From contig JAKQCT010000051.1 of NCBI GenBank assembly GCA_029559035.1, forward strand, positions 1 through 64,000: a stretch of DNA of 64,000 nt, in the 5' to 3' direction. The notes under the pieces are model-generated. The model was given only the letters and a program-made list of their open reading frames with translations. It was not told the origin of the DNA and did not search any database. Each line of letters begins with the position of its first letter. Position 1 is the first letter of the stretch. Made by a program: the position numbers and the translations under genes. Source of the stretch: Acidobacteriota bacterium. Lineage in GTDB: Bacteria; Acidobacteriota; UBA4820. Below, piece after piece: positions 9,172 through 16,914 of this stretch.

Positions 9172-10137
9172 TTACTTGGGCGCGGGGCAATGTTCCAGGT
9201 AATCGAGGATCTCCGCGAGTTCTCCCGTAGCCAGCGCTATCGACGTGTCCGCCGCGCCGTAGTAGAGTCTTATCCTGCCCGTCTCCTCGTCAAGTATCCA
9301 TCCGCACGGGAAGACCACGTTGTGGACGTCGCCGATCAGTTCGTAGGGCTCGGCGGGGCCGAAGATCCACTCGTCGGATCTCTTGAGAACCTTCGTAGGG
9401 TCGTCGATGTCCAGGAGGGCTAGCCCCAGCCTGTAGATCGCTCCAGAAACGGTGTTCCTCACTCCGTGGTAGAGGATCAGCCATCCCTTGTCGGTTCTCA
9501 TCGGAGGAGGGCAGGCCCCGATCCTGTGGCTGTCCCACCAGGCCCCCCTGCGGCATTCGAGCACCATCGCGTGGTCGCCCCAGCGCTTGAGGTCGGTCGA
9601 GAAGGAGAGCCATATGTTGGAGTCCTGTCCCACCGCGACCGGCCTGTGGAGGACCGCCCAGTTGTCGTTGAACTTCACCGGGAAGAGCGAGGCGTTCTTG
9701 TCTTCGGGAGGCAGTATGACGCCCTTGCGTTCGAAGGTCTTGAAGTCCTTCGTGAGAGCCAGGGAAACCTGCGGGCCGCGCCTGGAGTATGCCGTGTAGA
9801 CGATGCCGAACGCTTTCAGGTCCTCGAGCCAGGTGATCCTCGGGTCCTCGATGCCCCACATTTCCTCCGGGCAGTGCTCCGGGTCGGGCAGAAAGACGGG
9901 CTTCTCGTCCGTAATCCAGTTGGATATGCCGTCCTTGCTCTTTAAGACCGTGAGATGGCTGAGGCCCCTCATGTCCTCGACGCGGGCGACCAGGTAGGTC
10001 CAGCCGTCGAGCATTGCCGCTCCGGCGTTGAATATCGAATTGGCGGGGTAGTGGAGATTGTGCGTCGTGATGATGGGGTTAGACGGGCACCTGGTGAAAA
10101 GGTTCACTCCTGCGGCCTTGAAGTTCGATCCGTTCAT
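9172..10137 (-). CDS. GH130-family glycoside phosphorylase
   Basis: A 321-residue five-bladed propeller enzyme of family GH130, whose characterised members phosphorolyse beta-linked mannosides (1,4- or 1,2-linkages) to mannose 1-phosphate. Recognisable are NPIITTHNL near the start, SIFNAGAAML, the VARVEDMRGLSHL strand, the GIEDPRITWLED acid-containing region, LFPVKFNDNWAVLHRP and LYYGAADTSIALATG. No signal peptide, so it would act on imported or internally made oligosaccharides. It is the first gene of the minus-strand operon, 117 bases ahead of the glycosyltransferase. Linkage specificity cannot be told by eye. Confidence 0.9.
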   Translation of the reverse strand: MNGSNFKAAGVNLFTRCPSNPIITTHNLHYPANSIFNAGAAMLDGWTYLVARVEDMRGLSHLTVLKSKDGISNWITDEKPVFLPDPEHCPEEMWGIEDPRITWLEDLKAFGIVYTAYSRRGPQVSLALTKDFKTFERKGVILPPEDKNASLFPVKFNDNWAVLHRPVAVGQDSNIWLSFSTDLKRWGDHAMVLECRRGAWWDSHRIGACPPPMRTDKGWLILYHGVRNTVSGAIYRLGLALLDIDDPTKVLKRSDEWIFGPAEPYELIGDVHNVVFPCGWILDEETGRIRLYYGAADTSIALATGELAEILDYLEHCPAPK

Positions 10138-10194
10138 AGATTCCTCCCCTAGTTCCTCTTACCTCGGTTAAGTACACGGTCCCATAAGGTTTAT

Positions 10195-10223
10195 ATTTTA
10201 CAATAAGTTAGGGTGAAAGTAAA
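10195..10223 (-). promoter_or_regulatory. Putative sigma-70 promoter of the GH130 operon
   Basis: On the minus strand: TTTACT (10223-10218), exactly 17 bases, then TAAAAT (10200-10195), about 58 bases upstream of the GH130 ATG. It drives the run GH130, GT4 fusion, cupin, gap and possibly lptFG. Confidence 0.55.
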
Positions 10224-10385
10224 CGGCCTGGGGGCTTTGCCCGAATTGAAAATTGAAAAGTGAAGATTGAAAAGGTAAAAATTGTGGAATAACATTCCAT
10301 ATTGACCTTCAGCCTTTCAGTTCTGGCGGTAGACATCAGCCTTCAGCCTCCCGGAACCGTCCCGCGCGCCGGGGGGGCGGGACGG

Positions 10386-10414
10386 TTGAGAGAATCGCCG
10401 ACTCGTGGCAGAAT
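10386..10414 (+). promoter_or_regulatory. Promoter of the ferritin-like gene (copy 1 of a duplicated promoter-leader)
   Basis: TTGAGA at 10386-10391, a 17-base spacer, CAGAAT at 10409-10414. The 61 bases from TTGAGA to the start codon match 11457-11517 at 50 positions, including the AAAGGAGTT ribosome-binding site. Confidence 0.6.
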
Positions 10415-10442
10415 ATGGATTGCTTGAAAGGAGTTGCCTGCC

Positions 10443-10895
10443 ATGAACGTAGAAGATTATCAGAAGATCATCGAAACAGCCGTCGCGAGGGAGATCGAGT
10501 CGTTCGATTTCTACACCGGAGTGAGCGAAAAGACTTCCGACCCCGCCCTGAAATCCCTTTTCAAAGAACTTGCCAAAGAGGAGAAGGGGCACAAGGGATT
10601 CCTGGAAACTATGCTGGCCAACCCCGTTCCTTTCCGTGTCATCGAATCCGAGGACTACAAGGTTTCGGAGACGGTCCAAATGCCAAGCCTGAGCGTTGAC
10701 ATGAAGCCCTCCGACGCCATAGCTTTGGCGATGAAAAAAGAGGAGGAAGCCATGAAAATGTACGCCGGCCTTGCCGCGGTCTGCGGCGACAAGGAGCAGC
10801 GCGAAGTCTTCGTGTCGCTTTCCAGGATGGAACTCGAACACAAAAAGAAGCTGGAAGACATGTATGTCAGCATGGCCATGCCCGAGGCTTGGTAG
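10443..10895 (+). CDS. Ferritin-like (rubrerythrin-type) diiron protein
   Basis: A 150-residue four-helix-bundle protein. The diiron ligands are visible as EIESFDFY in helix 1, EEKGHKGFLE (ExxH) in helix 2, KKEEEAMKMY in helix 3 and MELEHKKKLE (ExxH) in helix 4. It resembles the rubrerythrin ferritin-like domain without the C-terminal rubredoxin, so a peroxide-reducing or iron-handling role in an anaerobe or microaerophile is plausible. The ATG at 10443 is chosen because AAAGGAG sits 8-9 bases upstream; an in-frame TTG at 10434 would add three residues. It shares its promoter-leader with the HD-led operon at 11.5 kb. Confidence 0.88.
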   Translation: MNVEDYQKIIETAVAREIESFDFYTGVSEKTSDPALKSLFKELAKEEKGHKGFLETMLANPVPFRVIESEDYKVSETVQMPSLSVDMKPSDAIALAMKKEEEAMKMYAGLAAVCGDKEQREVFVSLSRMELEHKKKLEDMYVSMAMPEAW

Positions 10896-11038
10896 ATCTT
10901 GTAAGCCCGGGGTCAGGCTTGAATATTTGCATATTGTGCCGTGTCCCGGCCTTTGCTCTTGAATGGTTATGGATAAGACGAGATCGCTTCACGAGGGCAA
11001 CCCTTCGGAGTTCGGCTCGCGATGACCGATAAATAGTT

Positions 11039-11059
11039 CCCCCTTGGTTGCCAAGGGGG
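11039..11059. repeat. Short perfect hairpin
   Basis: CCCCCTTGG and CCAAGGGGG flank a TTG loop. There is no following T-run, so it is not a classical terminator; it may be a remnant of a REP-like repeat. Confidence 0.5.
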
Positions 11060-11456
11060 AGGATTCGCACCCTGCTTCGCCTGTCAACGATCTCGATAGA
11101 TATGGTCAGCCACCTTTTTCATCATTGAACTTCAGAGCTTCCGCACTTTCGCTCTTCAGCTCTGGCGCCAGCCAGTCTGCCCGCAGGGCCAAAAATATTG
11201 TGCCGTGCGTCATCTAAAACCAACTGCTTGGTTTTTAGCAAAGTAGAAAGAGAGACTGTCCCGAGCCTCATCCCCACGGCGACTTCGCGCTAAGGCACAT
11301 TCCCTGCCATGGGAGAGTTCAGCGAAGCGCGCTTGCAAGCTGAGCGCCTGAAAGGAATTGCGCCGTAGAATTCAAGAGAGTGACTTAAAGGACTTTAAGG
11401 CCGATCGTAGAATTCGAGGCAGCAAGGATCGCCCCCCTCTTCGGGAAGTCGAGCAG

Positions 11457-11485
11457 TTGAGAGATTCTCAAACTCGTGGCAAAAT
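11457..11485 (+). promoter_or_regulatory. Promoter of the HD/dehydratase/citrate-lyase operon (copy 2 of duplicated promoter-leader)
   Basis: TTGAGA at 11457-11462, 17-base spacer, CAAAAT at 11480-11485, followed by the same TATGGA...TTGAAAGGAGTT leader as the ferritin-like gene. Confidence 0.6.
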
Positions 11486-11513
11486 ATGGACTATTTGAAA
11501 GGAGTTCTCCGCC

Positions 11514-12110
11514 ATGACGAAAAAGAACGATCTCGCGAAGGAAACCGCAGGACTGCTCAAGCCGTGGCTTGAAAAGATAAAGGACAAGAAGCTGAGGGCC
11601 GCGGTGGTAAGGACATACGAGCTTGCGCTCAGGAAGAGCGGCTACAAGAACGCAAAGGACCTCAGGAAGATACCATTCTCCCTGCTGGTCGACTGCAAGG
11701 GAGTGAGCTTCATCGACCACACGCTCGCGGTCACTCACGGCGCGTTCCATCTCGCTGAGGCTCAGGTGAAGCACTTCCCGAAACTGCCTTATAAGATCAA
11801 CTACGACAGGCTCATAGCGGGTGCGCTTTTGCACGACGCTGGGAAGATTCTGGAGATAGAGCCGGACGGCAAGGGCGGCTTCAGGAAGAGCAGGAACGGA
11901 AAACTCCTCAGGCATCCTATGTCGGGTCTCGTCGTGGCGGCGGAGGCGGGCTGCCCCGACGAGATCCTCAACATCATCGGCTGTCACGCGAAGGAGGGCG
12001 AAGGCGCGCCCAAGGTTATCGAAACGATCTTCATCCACCAGGCCGATTTCGCCACCTTCGACCCGCTCGTGATGCTCGAAAAGGGCACGCTCGTTGAGGA
12101 GAAGAAATGA
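11514..12110 (+). CDS. HD-domain metal-dependent phosphohydrolase
   Basis: A 198-residue HD superfamily protein. The metal-ligand set is visible in order: THGAFH, the LLHDAGKI doublet, RHPMSG, GCHAKEG and the final HQADFATFD aspartate. HD proteins cleave phosphate esters or cyclic nucleotides; the substrate here is unknown. It is the first gene of the dehydratase/citrate-lyase operon and its stop overlaps the next start (ATGA), suggesting tight coupling. A role in cofactor or nucleotide turnover for that pathway is possible but speculative. AAAGGAG precedes the ATG. Confidence 0.85.
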   Translation: MTKKNDLAKETAGLLKPWLEKIKDKKLRAAVVRTYELALRKSGYKNAKDLRKIPFSLLVDCKGVSFIDHTLAVTHGAFHLAEAQVKHFPKLPYKINYDRLIAGALLHDAGKILEIEPDGKGGFRKSRNGKLLRHPMSGLVVAAEAGCPDEILNIIGCHAKEGEGAPKVIETIFIHQADFATFDPLVMLEKGTLVEEKK

Positions 12111-13909
12111 CGCTCATCGAAAAGATAATCGCCGCTCGCTCAGGAAAAGATAACGTGAATCCGGGGGAGATCGTCAGCCTGTGCATCGACTCTAGGGCGG
12201 CGCGCGACTTCGGCGGGGCCAACGTGGTCAAGCAGCTCGAAGAGAAGGGGCTCGGGGTAGAGGACCCTTCGAAGACCTGTTTCACTTTCGACTGCAATCC
12301 GACCGGCTCGGACCAGAAGTACGCCGAGAACCAGCACAAGTGCAGGCTTTTCGCCAGGCGGCACGGGATAAAGGTCTACGACATCAACTCGGGTATAGGG
12401 ACGCACCTCGCCGTGGACAACGGCCTGGCGTGGCCCGGCTCCACTTTCGTCTCGACGGATTCCCACGCCAACATCCTCGGGGCGATAGGCGCTTTCGGAC
12501 AGGGGATGGGAGACATGGACATCGCCTCCGCCTTCGCCTACGGCAAGGTGTGGTTCAAGGTGCCGGGGAGCGTGAAGATCGTCCTCAAGGCGATGCCGCC
12601 GGAAGGGACGGAACCGAAGGATGTGGCGCTCTTCATGATGAAAAAGTACGGCGCCAACGGCCTGCTCGGCTTCTCGGCGGAAGTTTACGGAGAATACGCG
12701 GACAAATTGTCCCTCAACGGCAGGATAACGATCTCGTCGCTCGCCACAGAGATGGGCGCGATCATCATCCTCTTCCCGCCGTCGAAAGAGATCGTTGAAT
12801 ATTCAAAGACCAGGGCCAGAGATAAGAACTGGCAGCCGGTTTTCGCGGACGACAATGCGGCATACGAGAGGACCGACGAGTTCGACCTTTCAAAGGTCTC
12901 TCCGATGGTCTCCCGCCCCGGCCATCCCGAGGACACCGTCCCCATCGAAGAGGTGCTCGGGACGAAGGTTGACAGCGTCTTCATCGGCTCGTGCACCAAC
13001 GGCAGGATAGAGGATCTGAGGGAAGCCGCAGAAGTGCTGAAGGGCAGGAAGGTCGCCGAAGGGCTCGTCCTCAAGATCGTCCCCTCCACCGACGAAGTTT
13101 GGAAGAAGGCGATGGATGAAGGCCTCTTCGAGATATTCAAGAAAGCGGGAGCGCTAGTCTCCAACGCCGGGTGCGCGGGTTGCGCCGCGGGACAGGTCGG
13201 ACAGAACGGCCCCGATGAAGTGACCGTCTCCACCGGCAACAGGAACTTTTCCGGGAAGCAGGGGAAGGGCGAGGTCTATCTCGCGGGCCCCAAAGTTGCG
13301 GCCGCCTCGGCCGTAGCGGGATTCATAACGGACCCGAAGAGGATGAACGACAAGATCGGGATCAAAAGCAAAACGCCGGCACATAAGCCTGCCGCAGCTT
13401 CAACGGGAAAATCGGCGGCTTCCCAAAAACCTCTAAAAATTAAAGGCAGAGTGTGGGTCGTCAGGAAGGACAACATAGACACCGACATGATCTTCCACAA
13501 CAGGCACCTCGCGATCACGAAACTGGAGGAGATGGGGCCGCACGCCTTCGGCAACCTCGAAGGGTGGGAGGATTTTCCCAAGAAGGCAAAGCCGGGCGAC
13601 ATCGTCGTCACGGGCGAGAACTTCGGGGCCGGCTCGTCGAGACAGCAGGCCGTCGACTGCTTCAAGGCACTCGGGGCCGGCGCGATCGTCGCGAAGAGCT
13701 ACGGCGCGATCTACGAGAGGAACGCCATCAACGCGGGACTTCCGATAGTGGTCAGCGGTATCATCGATACTGATATCAAGGACGGCGAAGAGATCGAGCT
13801 CGACTTCGCAGCCGGGACCATCAAAAGAGCGGACGGCACGATCGTCAAGGCGACGCCGTGGGCGCCCGTCCAGGTGGAAATTTACAACAGGGGCGGTCTT
13901 TTGGGATAA
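12107..13909 (+). CDS. Fused large+small subunit aconitase-superfamily hydro-lyase
   Basis: A 600-residue fusion. Residues ~1-415 are a LeuC/homoaconitase-type large subunit with [4Fe-4S] cysteines at GSCTNG (Cys296) and GCAGC (Cys356, Cys359), the DSH motif (118-120) and GTHLAV. An Ala/Ser/Lys linker (~420-443) leads to a LeuD-like swivel domain (~445-600) with NIDTDMIF and the GAGSSRQQA substrate-binding loop. A notable oddity is Cys63 in TFDCNPTG, where the family normally has DHN with a conserved His. It is part of the operon with a second, conventional dehydratase pair and citrate-lyase subunits. The substrate is uncertain: citrate/isocitrate, methylated malates or 3-isopropylmalate-like acids are possible. 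Adjacent leuA/leuB are absent, arguing against leucine synthesis. Confidence 0.88.
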   Translation: MTLIEKIIAARSGKDNVNPGEIVSLCIDSRAARDFGGANVVKQLEEKGLGVEDPSKTCFTFDCNPTGSDQKYAENQHKCRLFARRHGIKVYDINSGIGTHLAVDNGLAWPGSTFVSTDSHANILGAIGAFGQGMGDMDIASAFAYGKVWFKVPGSVKIVLKAMPPEGTEPKDVALFMMKKYGANGLLGFSAEVYGEYADKLSLNGRITISSLATEMGAIIILFPPSKEIVEYSKTRARDKNWQPVFADDNAAYERTDEFDLSKVSPMVSRPGHPEDTVPIEEVLGTKVDSVFIGSCTNGRIEDLREAAEVLKGRKVAEGLVLKIVPSTDEVWKKAMDEGLFEIFKKAGALVSNAGCAGCAAGQVGQNGPDEVTVSTGNRNFSGKQGKGEVYLAGPKVAAASAVAGFITDPKRMNDKIGIKSKTPAHKPAAASTGKSAASQKPLKIKGRVWVVRKDNIDTDMIFHNRHLAITKLEEMGPHAFGNLEGWEDFPKKAKPGDIVVTGENFGAGSSRQQAVDCFKALGAGAIVAKSYGAIYERNAINAGLPIVVSGIIDTDIKDGEEIELDFAAGTIKRADGTIVKATPWAPVQVEIYNRGGLLG

Positions 13910-13935
13910 ACCGTCCTTCAAGAAAAAGGTGAGCC

Positions 13936-15195
13936 ATGGGAAAGACTTTCGCTGAAAAAATCCTTATGAAGAAAACGGGGATCAAAGATCTCGTCCCCAA
14001 CCAGATCGTTATCGTCAGGCCCGATCATCTGCTGACCCACGACAACACCAGCGCGATAGTCGGCAAGGTGGGCGAGGACCTCAAGAAATACGGCATCGTT
14101 TCGACCGACATGCCGGTCATCGCGATAGACCACACGGTCCCCGCCGTGGACGAGAAGACGGCCGCTGGCCACAAGAAGATCAGGGAGTTCGTGAAGGAAT
14201 ACGGAGTGAAGAACTTTTTCGACGTGGGCGAGGGCGTCTGCCACCAGCTGATGGTGGAAAAGGGCTTCGCGCTTCCCGGCAAGCTGATCCTCGGCTCCGA
14301 CAGCCACACCTGCATGTACGGCGCGCTCAACGCATTCGCGACGGGCATAGACAGGACGGAGGCCGCCGCGCTGCTTCTGACAGGCGAGACATGGCTCCGC
14401 GTCCCCTCGACGATGAAGGTGGTCCTGAAAGGGTCTCTATCGAAGGGTGTCACGGGGAAGGACCTGGTCCTCAAGATCATCGGGGACATCGGCGCGGACG
14501 GGGCGAACTACAAGGCCGTCGAATACCACGACGATGTGAAGAACCTGACGATGGACGACAGGCTCACCGTATCCAACATGGGGATCGAGATGGGAGCCAA
14601 GATCGCGTTGTTCCCGTGCGACGAGCTGACGAAGGAATACCTCGACAGGAGCGCCAAGGGAGCCAGGTACGAGCCCGAGTGGGCTGACGCCGACGCTGTC
14701 TACGAGAGAGAAATCGGTTACAACTTGAACGAGATAGTTCCGATGGTTGCGAAGCCGCACACTGTAGACAACATGGCGACGGTGAAGGAGGTCGAGGGGC
14801 TGGAGATTCACCAGGCGCTCCTGGGGACCTGCACCAACGGAAGGCTCTCCGACTTCAGGGCTGTGGCGAAGATCCTTAAGGGGAAAAAAGTTGCCCCGGG
14901 AGTTAGGCTCCTAATCCTTCCCGCGTCGAGATCCATCCTCGAAGAGGGAATGAAAGACGGCACTTTCCAGACTCTCGTGGAAGCCGGCGGAACTCTTCTT
15001 CCCGCGGGCTGCGGGCCGTGCCTCGGGGCGCACCAGGGACTTCTGGCCGAGGGCGAAAGATGTATCAGCACGAGCAACAGGAACTTCAAGGGCAGGATGG
15101 GCAGCAAGAACGCCGAGGTGTTCCTCGCCAGCCCCCTGACCGTCGCGGCGAGCGCCCTCAAGGGAGCGATAGCCGATCCGAGGGAGGTGCTCTGA
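13936..15195 (+). CDS. 3-isopropylmalate/homoaconitate-type dehydratase large subunit
   Basis: A 419-residue stand-alone large subunit of the LeuC/HACN group. It keeps the canonical IDHTVPA motif (His66), GVCHQL, DSHTCMYGA and Fe-S cysteines at GTCTNG (Cys299) and AGCGPC (Cys359, Cys362). It therefore should be a functional [4Fe-4S] hydro-lyase. Its stop overlaps the start of the small subunit gene (TGATG). Together they form the second hydro-lyase of the operon. Members of this subgroup act on isopropylmalate, homoaconitate, citramalate/mesaconate or dimethylmaleate; the citrate-lyase neighbours make a citramalate or citrate route attractive (inference). Confidence 0.9.
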   Translation: MGKTFAEKILMKKTGIKDLVPNQIVIVRPDHLLTHDNTSAIVGKVGEDLKKYGIVSTDMPVIAIDHTVPAVDEKTAAGHKKIREFVKEYGVKNFFDVGEGVCHQLMVEKGFALPGKLILGSDSHTCMYGALNAFATGIDRTEAAALLLTGETWLRVPSTMKVVLKGSLSKGVTGKDLVLKIIGDIGADGANYKAVEYHDDVKNLTMDDRLTVSNMGIEMGAKIALFPCDELTKEYLDRSAKGARYEPEWADADAVYEREIGYNLNEIVPMVAKPHTVDNMATVKEVEGLEIHQALLGTCTNGRLSDFRAVAKILKGKKVAPGVRLLILPASRSILEEGMKDGTFQTLVEAGGTLLPAGCGPCLGAHQGLLAEGERCISTSNRNFKGRMGSKNAEVFLASPLTVAASALKGAIADPREVL

Positions 15196-15686
15196 TGAAT
15201 GTTTTTAAATATGGCGACGACATAAACACCGACCTTCTCTTCCCGGGAAGGTACACCTATACCTGCTCGAAGGCGGAGGAGATACTTCCTCATCTTCTCG
15301 AGGACCTCGACGCCGACTTCGCGAAGAAAGTGAAGCCGGGCGACATCCTGATAGCCGGAGAGAACTTCGGCTGCGGCTCTTCGAGGGAACAGCCCGCGCT
15401 CGGCCTCAAGGCGGCGGGCATTGAGGCGATAATAGCGAAAAGCTACGCCAGGATATTCTTCCGCGCGGCGATCAACCAGGGGCTCCTTCTGATAGAATGT
15501 CCTGAAGCGGTCGAAGCTTTCAGGGAAGGCGATGAATTGAAGCTCGACGCGGCGGCGGGAAAAGTGTCCGTGGCGGGAAAGAGCTACGAATTTCCTCCTC
15601 TCCCGGAGGAACTGTTGAAGATACGCGATTCCGGAGGCCTTCTCGTCTACGCGAGGGAAAAGCTCAGGGGAAAAAGGGGGTTTTGA
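15195..15686 (+). CDS. 3-isopropylmalate-type dehydratase small subunit
   Basis: A 163-residue LeuD-like swivel subunit. It has DINTDLLFPGRY at the N-terminus (the specificity-related NTD/GRY region), AGENFGCGSSREQP (substrate-binding Arg loop) and AIIAKSYARIFFRAAINQG. It pairs with the preceding large subunit. I chose the ATG at 15195, overlapping the large-subunit stop by one base and preceded by AGGGAGGTG; an upstream open frame beginning at 15018 overlaps the large subunit and is not real. The residues around PGRYTYT differ from the fused paralogue's FHNRHLA, implying different substrates for the two enzymes. Confidence 0.92.
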   Translation: MNVFKYGDDINTDLLFPGRYTYTCSKAEEILPHLLEDLDADFAKKVKPGDILIAGENFGCGSSREQPALGLKAAGIEAIIAKSYARIFFRAAINQGLLLIECPEAVEAFREGDELKLDAAAGKVSVAGKSYEFPPLPEELLKIRDSGGLLVYAREKLRGKRGF

Positions 15687-15687
15687 A

Positions 15688-16914
15688 ATGAGCATCGGAG
15701 AAGCCGGCAGGAAAGGCGATACCGTAAGGAGCGACTGCTTCGTCAGGATCGAACTGAAGGACAAGGTCGGAGTCAACCTTTCCGTCAATTCGAAGGTCGA
15801 GGCGATGTACGGCGACAGGATCAGGGCGCTCATCCTGGAAGGGCTGAAACAGCTCGGGATCGGGAACTGCGACTGCTCGGTCGAGGACCACGGCGCACTG
15901 GACTTCGTCCTCGCGGCGAGGCTCGAAGCCGCGGCGAAAAGGGCGGGCGTACCGAAGGAGAAAGAGTTCCTTCTTCCCGCGCATCCTTCGACCCTTAAGC
16001 CGACGACAAGGGAGAGGCTCAGGAGATCGAGGCTCTACCTTCCGGGCAACGAGCCGAAGTTCTTCCTGAACGCTTCGCTCCACAAGCCGGACGGCGTGAT
16101 CCTCGACCTCGAGGACTCGGTTTCGCCTCTCGAAAAGGACGCCGCGAGGCTCCTGGTCAGGAACGCCCTGAGGGCCGTCGATTTCGGCGACTGCGAGAGA
16201 ATGGTGAGGATAAACCAGGGGGCGCTCGGCGTCGAAGACCTCGAGGCGATCGTCCCCCACAACGTCCACGTAATACTCATTCCGAAGGTTGAGACAGGCG
16301 AGCACGTCAGGTCTGTCGATTCTCTTGCCGAAAAGATCAGGAAGGAGAAAGGCCTCGAGAAGCCTTGCTTCCTGATGCCGATCATCGAGAGCGCGCTCGG
16401 ATGCTTCGAGGCCACCTACATCGCTTCGGCGACATCCAACGTGGTAGCGCTCACGATCGGACTCGAGGATTACACTGCGGACATCGGCGCGGAGAGGACG
16501 CAGGAAGGGACCGAATCCTTCTGGGCGCGCTCGGTCGTCGTTAACGCGGCGCGCGCGGCGCAGGTGACGCCGATAGACTCGGTCTTCTCGGACGTCACCG
16601 ACATGGACGGGCTGATGAAGTCGTGCCTCGAATCGAAGGCGATGGGGTTCGAGGGCAAGGGTTGCATCCACCCGAGGCAGATCGGGGTCGTCCACGAAGG
16701 GTTCGCCCCCAAGGAGAAGGAGATCGAGAAGGCGAAGAAGATCGTCCTCGCCTTCGAAGACGCGCAGAAGAAGGGGCTGGGCGTCGTCTCGCTCGGCTCG
16801 AAGATGATAGACCCGCCCGTCGTGAAAAGGGCTGTCCGAACGGCAGACCTGGCGCTGAAGCTCGGCAGGATCAACGAAAATTGGCGCGAAGAGGTAAAAG
16901 ATGGCAAAAAATGA
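15688..16914 (+). CDS. CitD-CitE fusion: acyl-carrier and beta subunit of a citrate-lyase-type enzyme
   Basis: A 408-residue fusion. Residues ~1-95 match citrate lyase acyl carrier protein (CitD): RSDCFVRIEL with Ser15 as the likely prosthetic-group site, then VNSKVEAMYGDRIRA and DHGALDFVLAARLEAA. Residues ~105-400 are CitE: RSRLYLPGNEPKF, DGVILDLEDSV, MRINQ-type strand and GIGLEDYTADIGAERT-like region, ending LGVVSLGSKMIDPP. CitE cleaves citryl-thioester (or citramalyl-thioester) to oxaloacetate (or pyruvate) and an acetyl-carrier. It starts one base after the small-subunit stop and overlaps citF by 14 bases. No citC, citG or citX for cofactor attachment is present in the window. Confidence 0.92.
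   Translation: MSIGEAGRKGDTVRSDCFVRIELKDKVGVNLSVNSKVEAMYGDRIRALILEGLKQLGIGNCDCSVEDHGALDFVLAARLEAAAKRAGVPKEKEFLLPAHPSTLKPTTRERLRRSRLYLPGNEPKFFLNASLHKPDGVILDLEDSVSPLEKDAARLLVRNALRAVDFGDCERMVRINQGALGVEDLEAIVPHNVHVILIPKVETGEHVRSVDSLAEKIRKEKGLEKPCFLMPIIESALGCFEATYIASATSNVVALTIGLEDYTADIGAERTQEGTESFWARSVVVNAARAAQVTPIDSVFSDVTDMDGLMKSCLESKAMGFEGKGCIHPRQIGVVHEGFAPKEKEIEKAKKIVLAFEDAQKKGLGVVSLGSKMIDPPVVKRAVRTADLALKLGRINENWREEVKDGKK

Larger units (their letters stand above)
10138..10442. other. 305-base divergent intergenic region with AT-rich repeat
   Basis: It lies between the GH130 operon (-) and the ferritin-like gene (+) and holds both promoters. The middle (about 10245-10280) is a low-complexity repeat of ATTGAAAA/GTGAAGA units related to sequences at 26394-26545 and 47200-47220. 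A CTTCAGCCTTTCAG-type stretch (10313-10350), echoed near 11140 and 47335, and a GC block (10360-10380) follow. No open gene is supported. Confidence 0.6.
10896..11513. other. 618-base intergenic region, probable decayed repeat/mobile-element debris
   Basis: No supported gene. The left part begins with AAGCCCGGGGTCAGGCTTGA, a motif type often seen flanking REP-associated IS200-like transposases; TATTGTGCCGTG occurs twice (about 10933 and 11198). A perfect 9-bp palindrome lies at 11039-11059. The last ~60 bases are the duplicated promoter-leader. I read it as a repeat graveyard ending in a working promoter. Confidence 0.55.

Noticed and set aside
12107-15686. Leucine biosynthesis (leuCD)
   Set aside because: There are no leuA or leuB neighbours, two different dehydratases are present, and the operon continues into citrate-lyase subunits.
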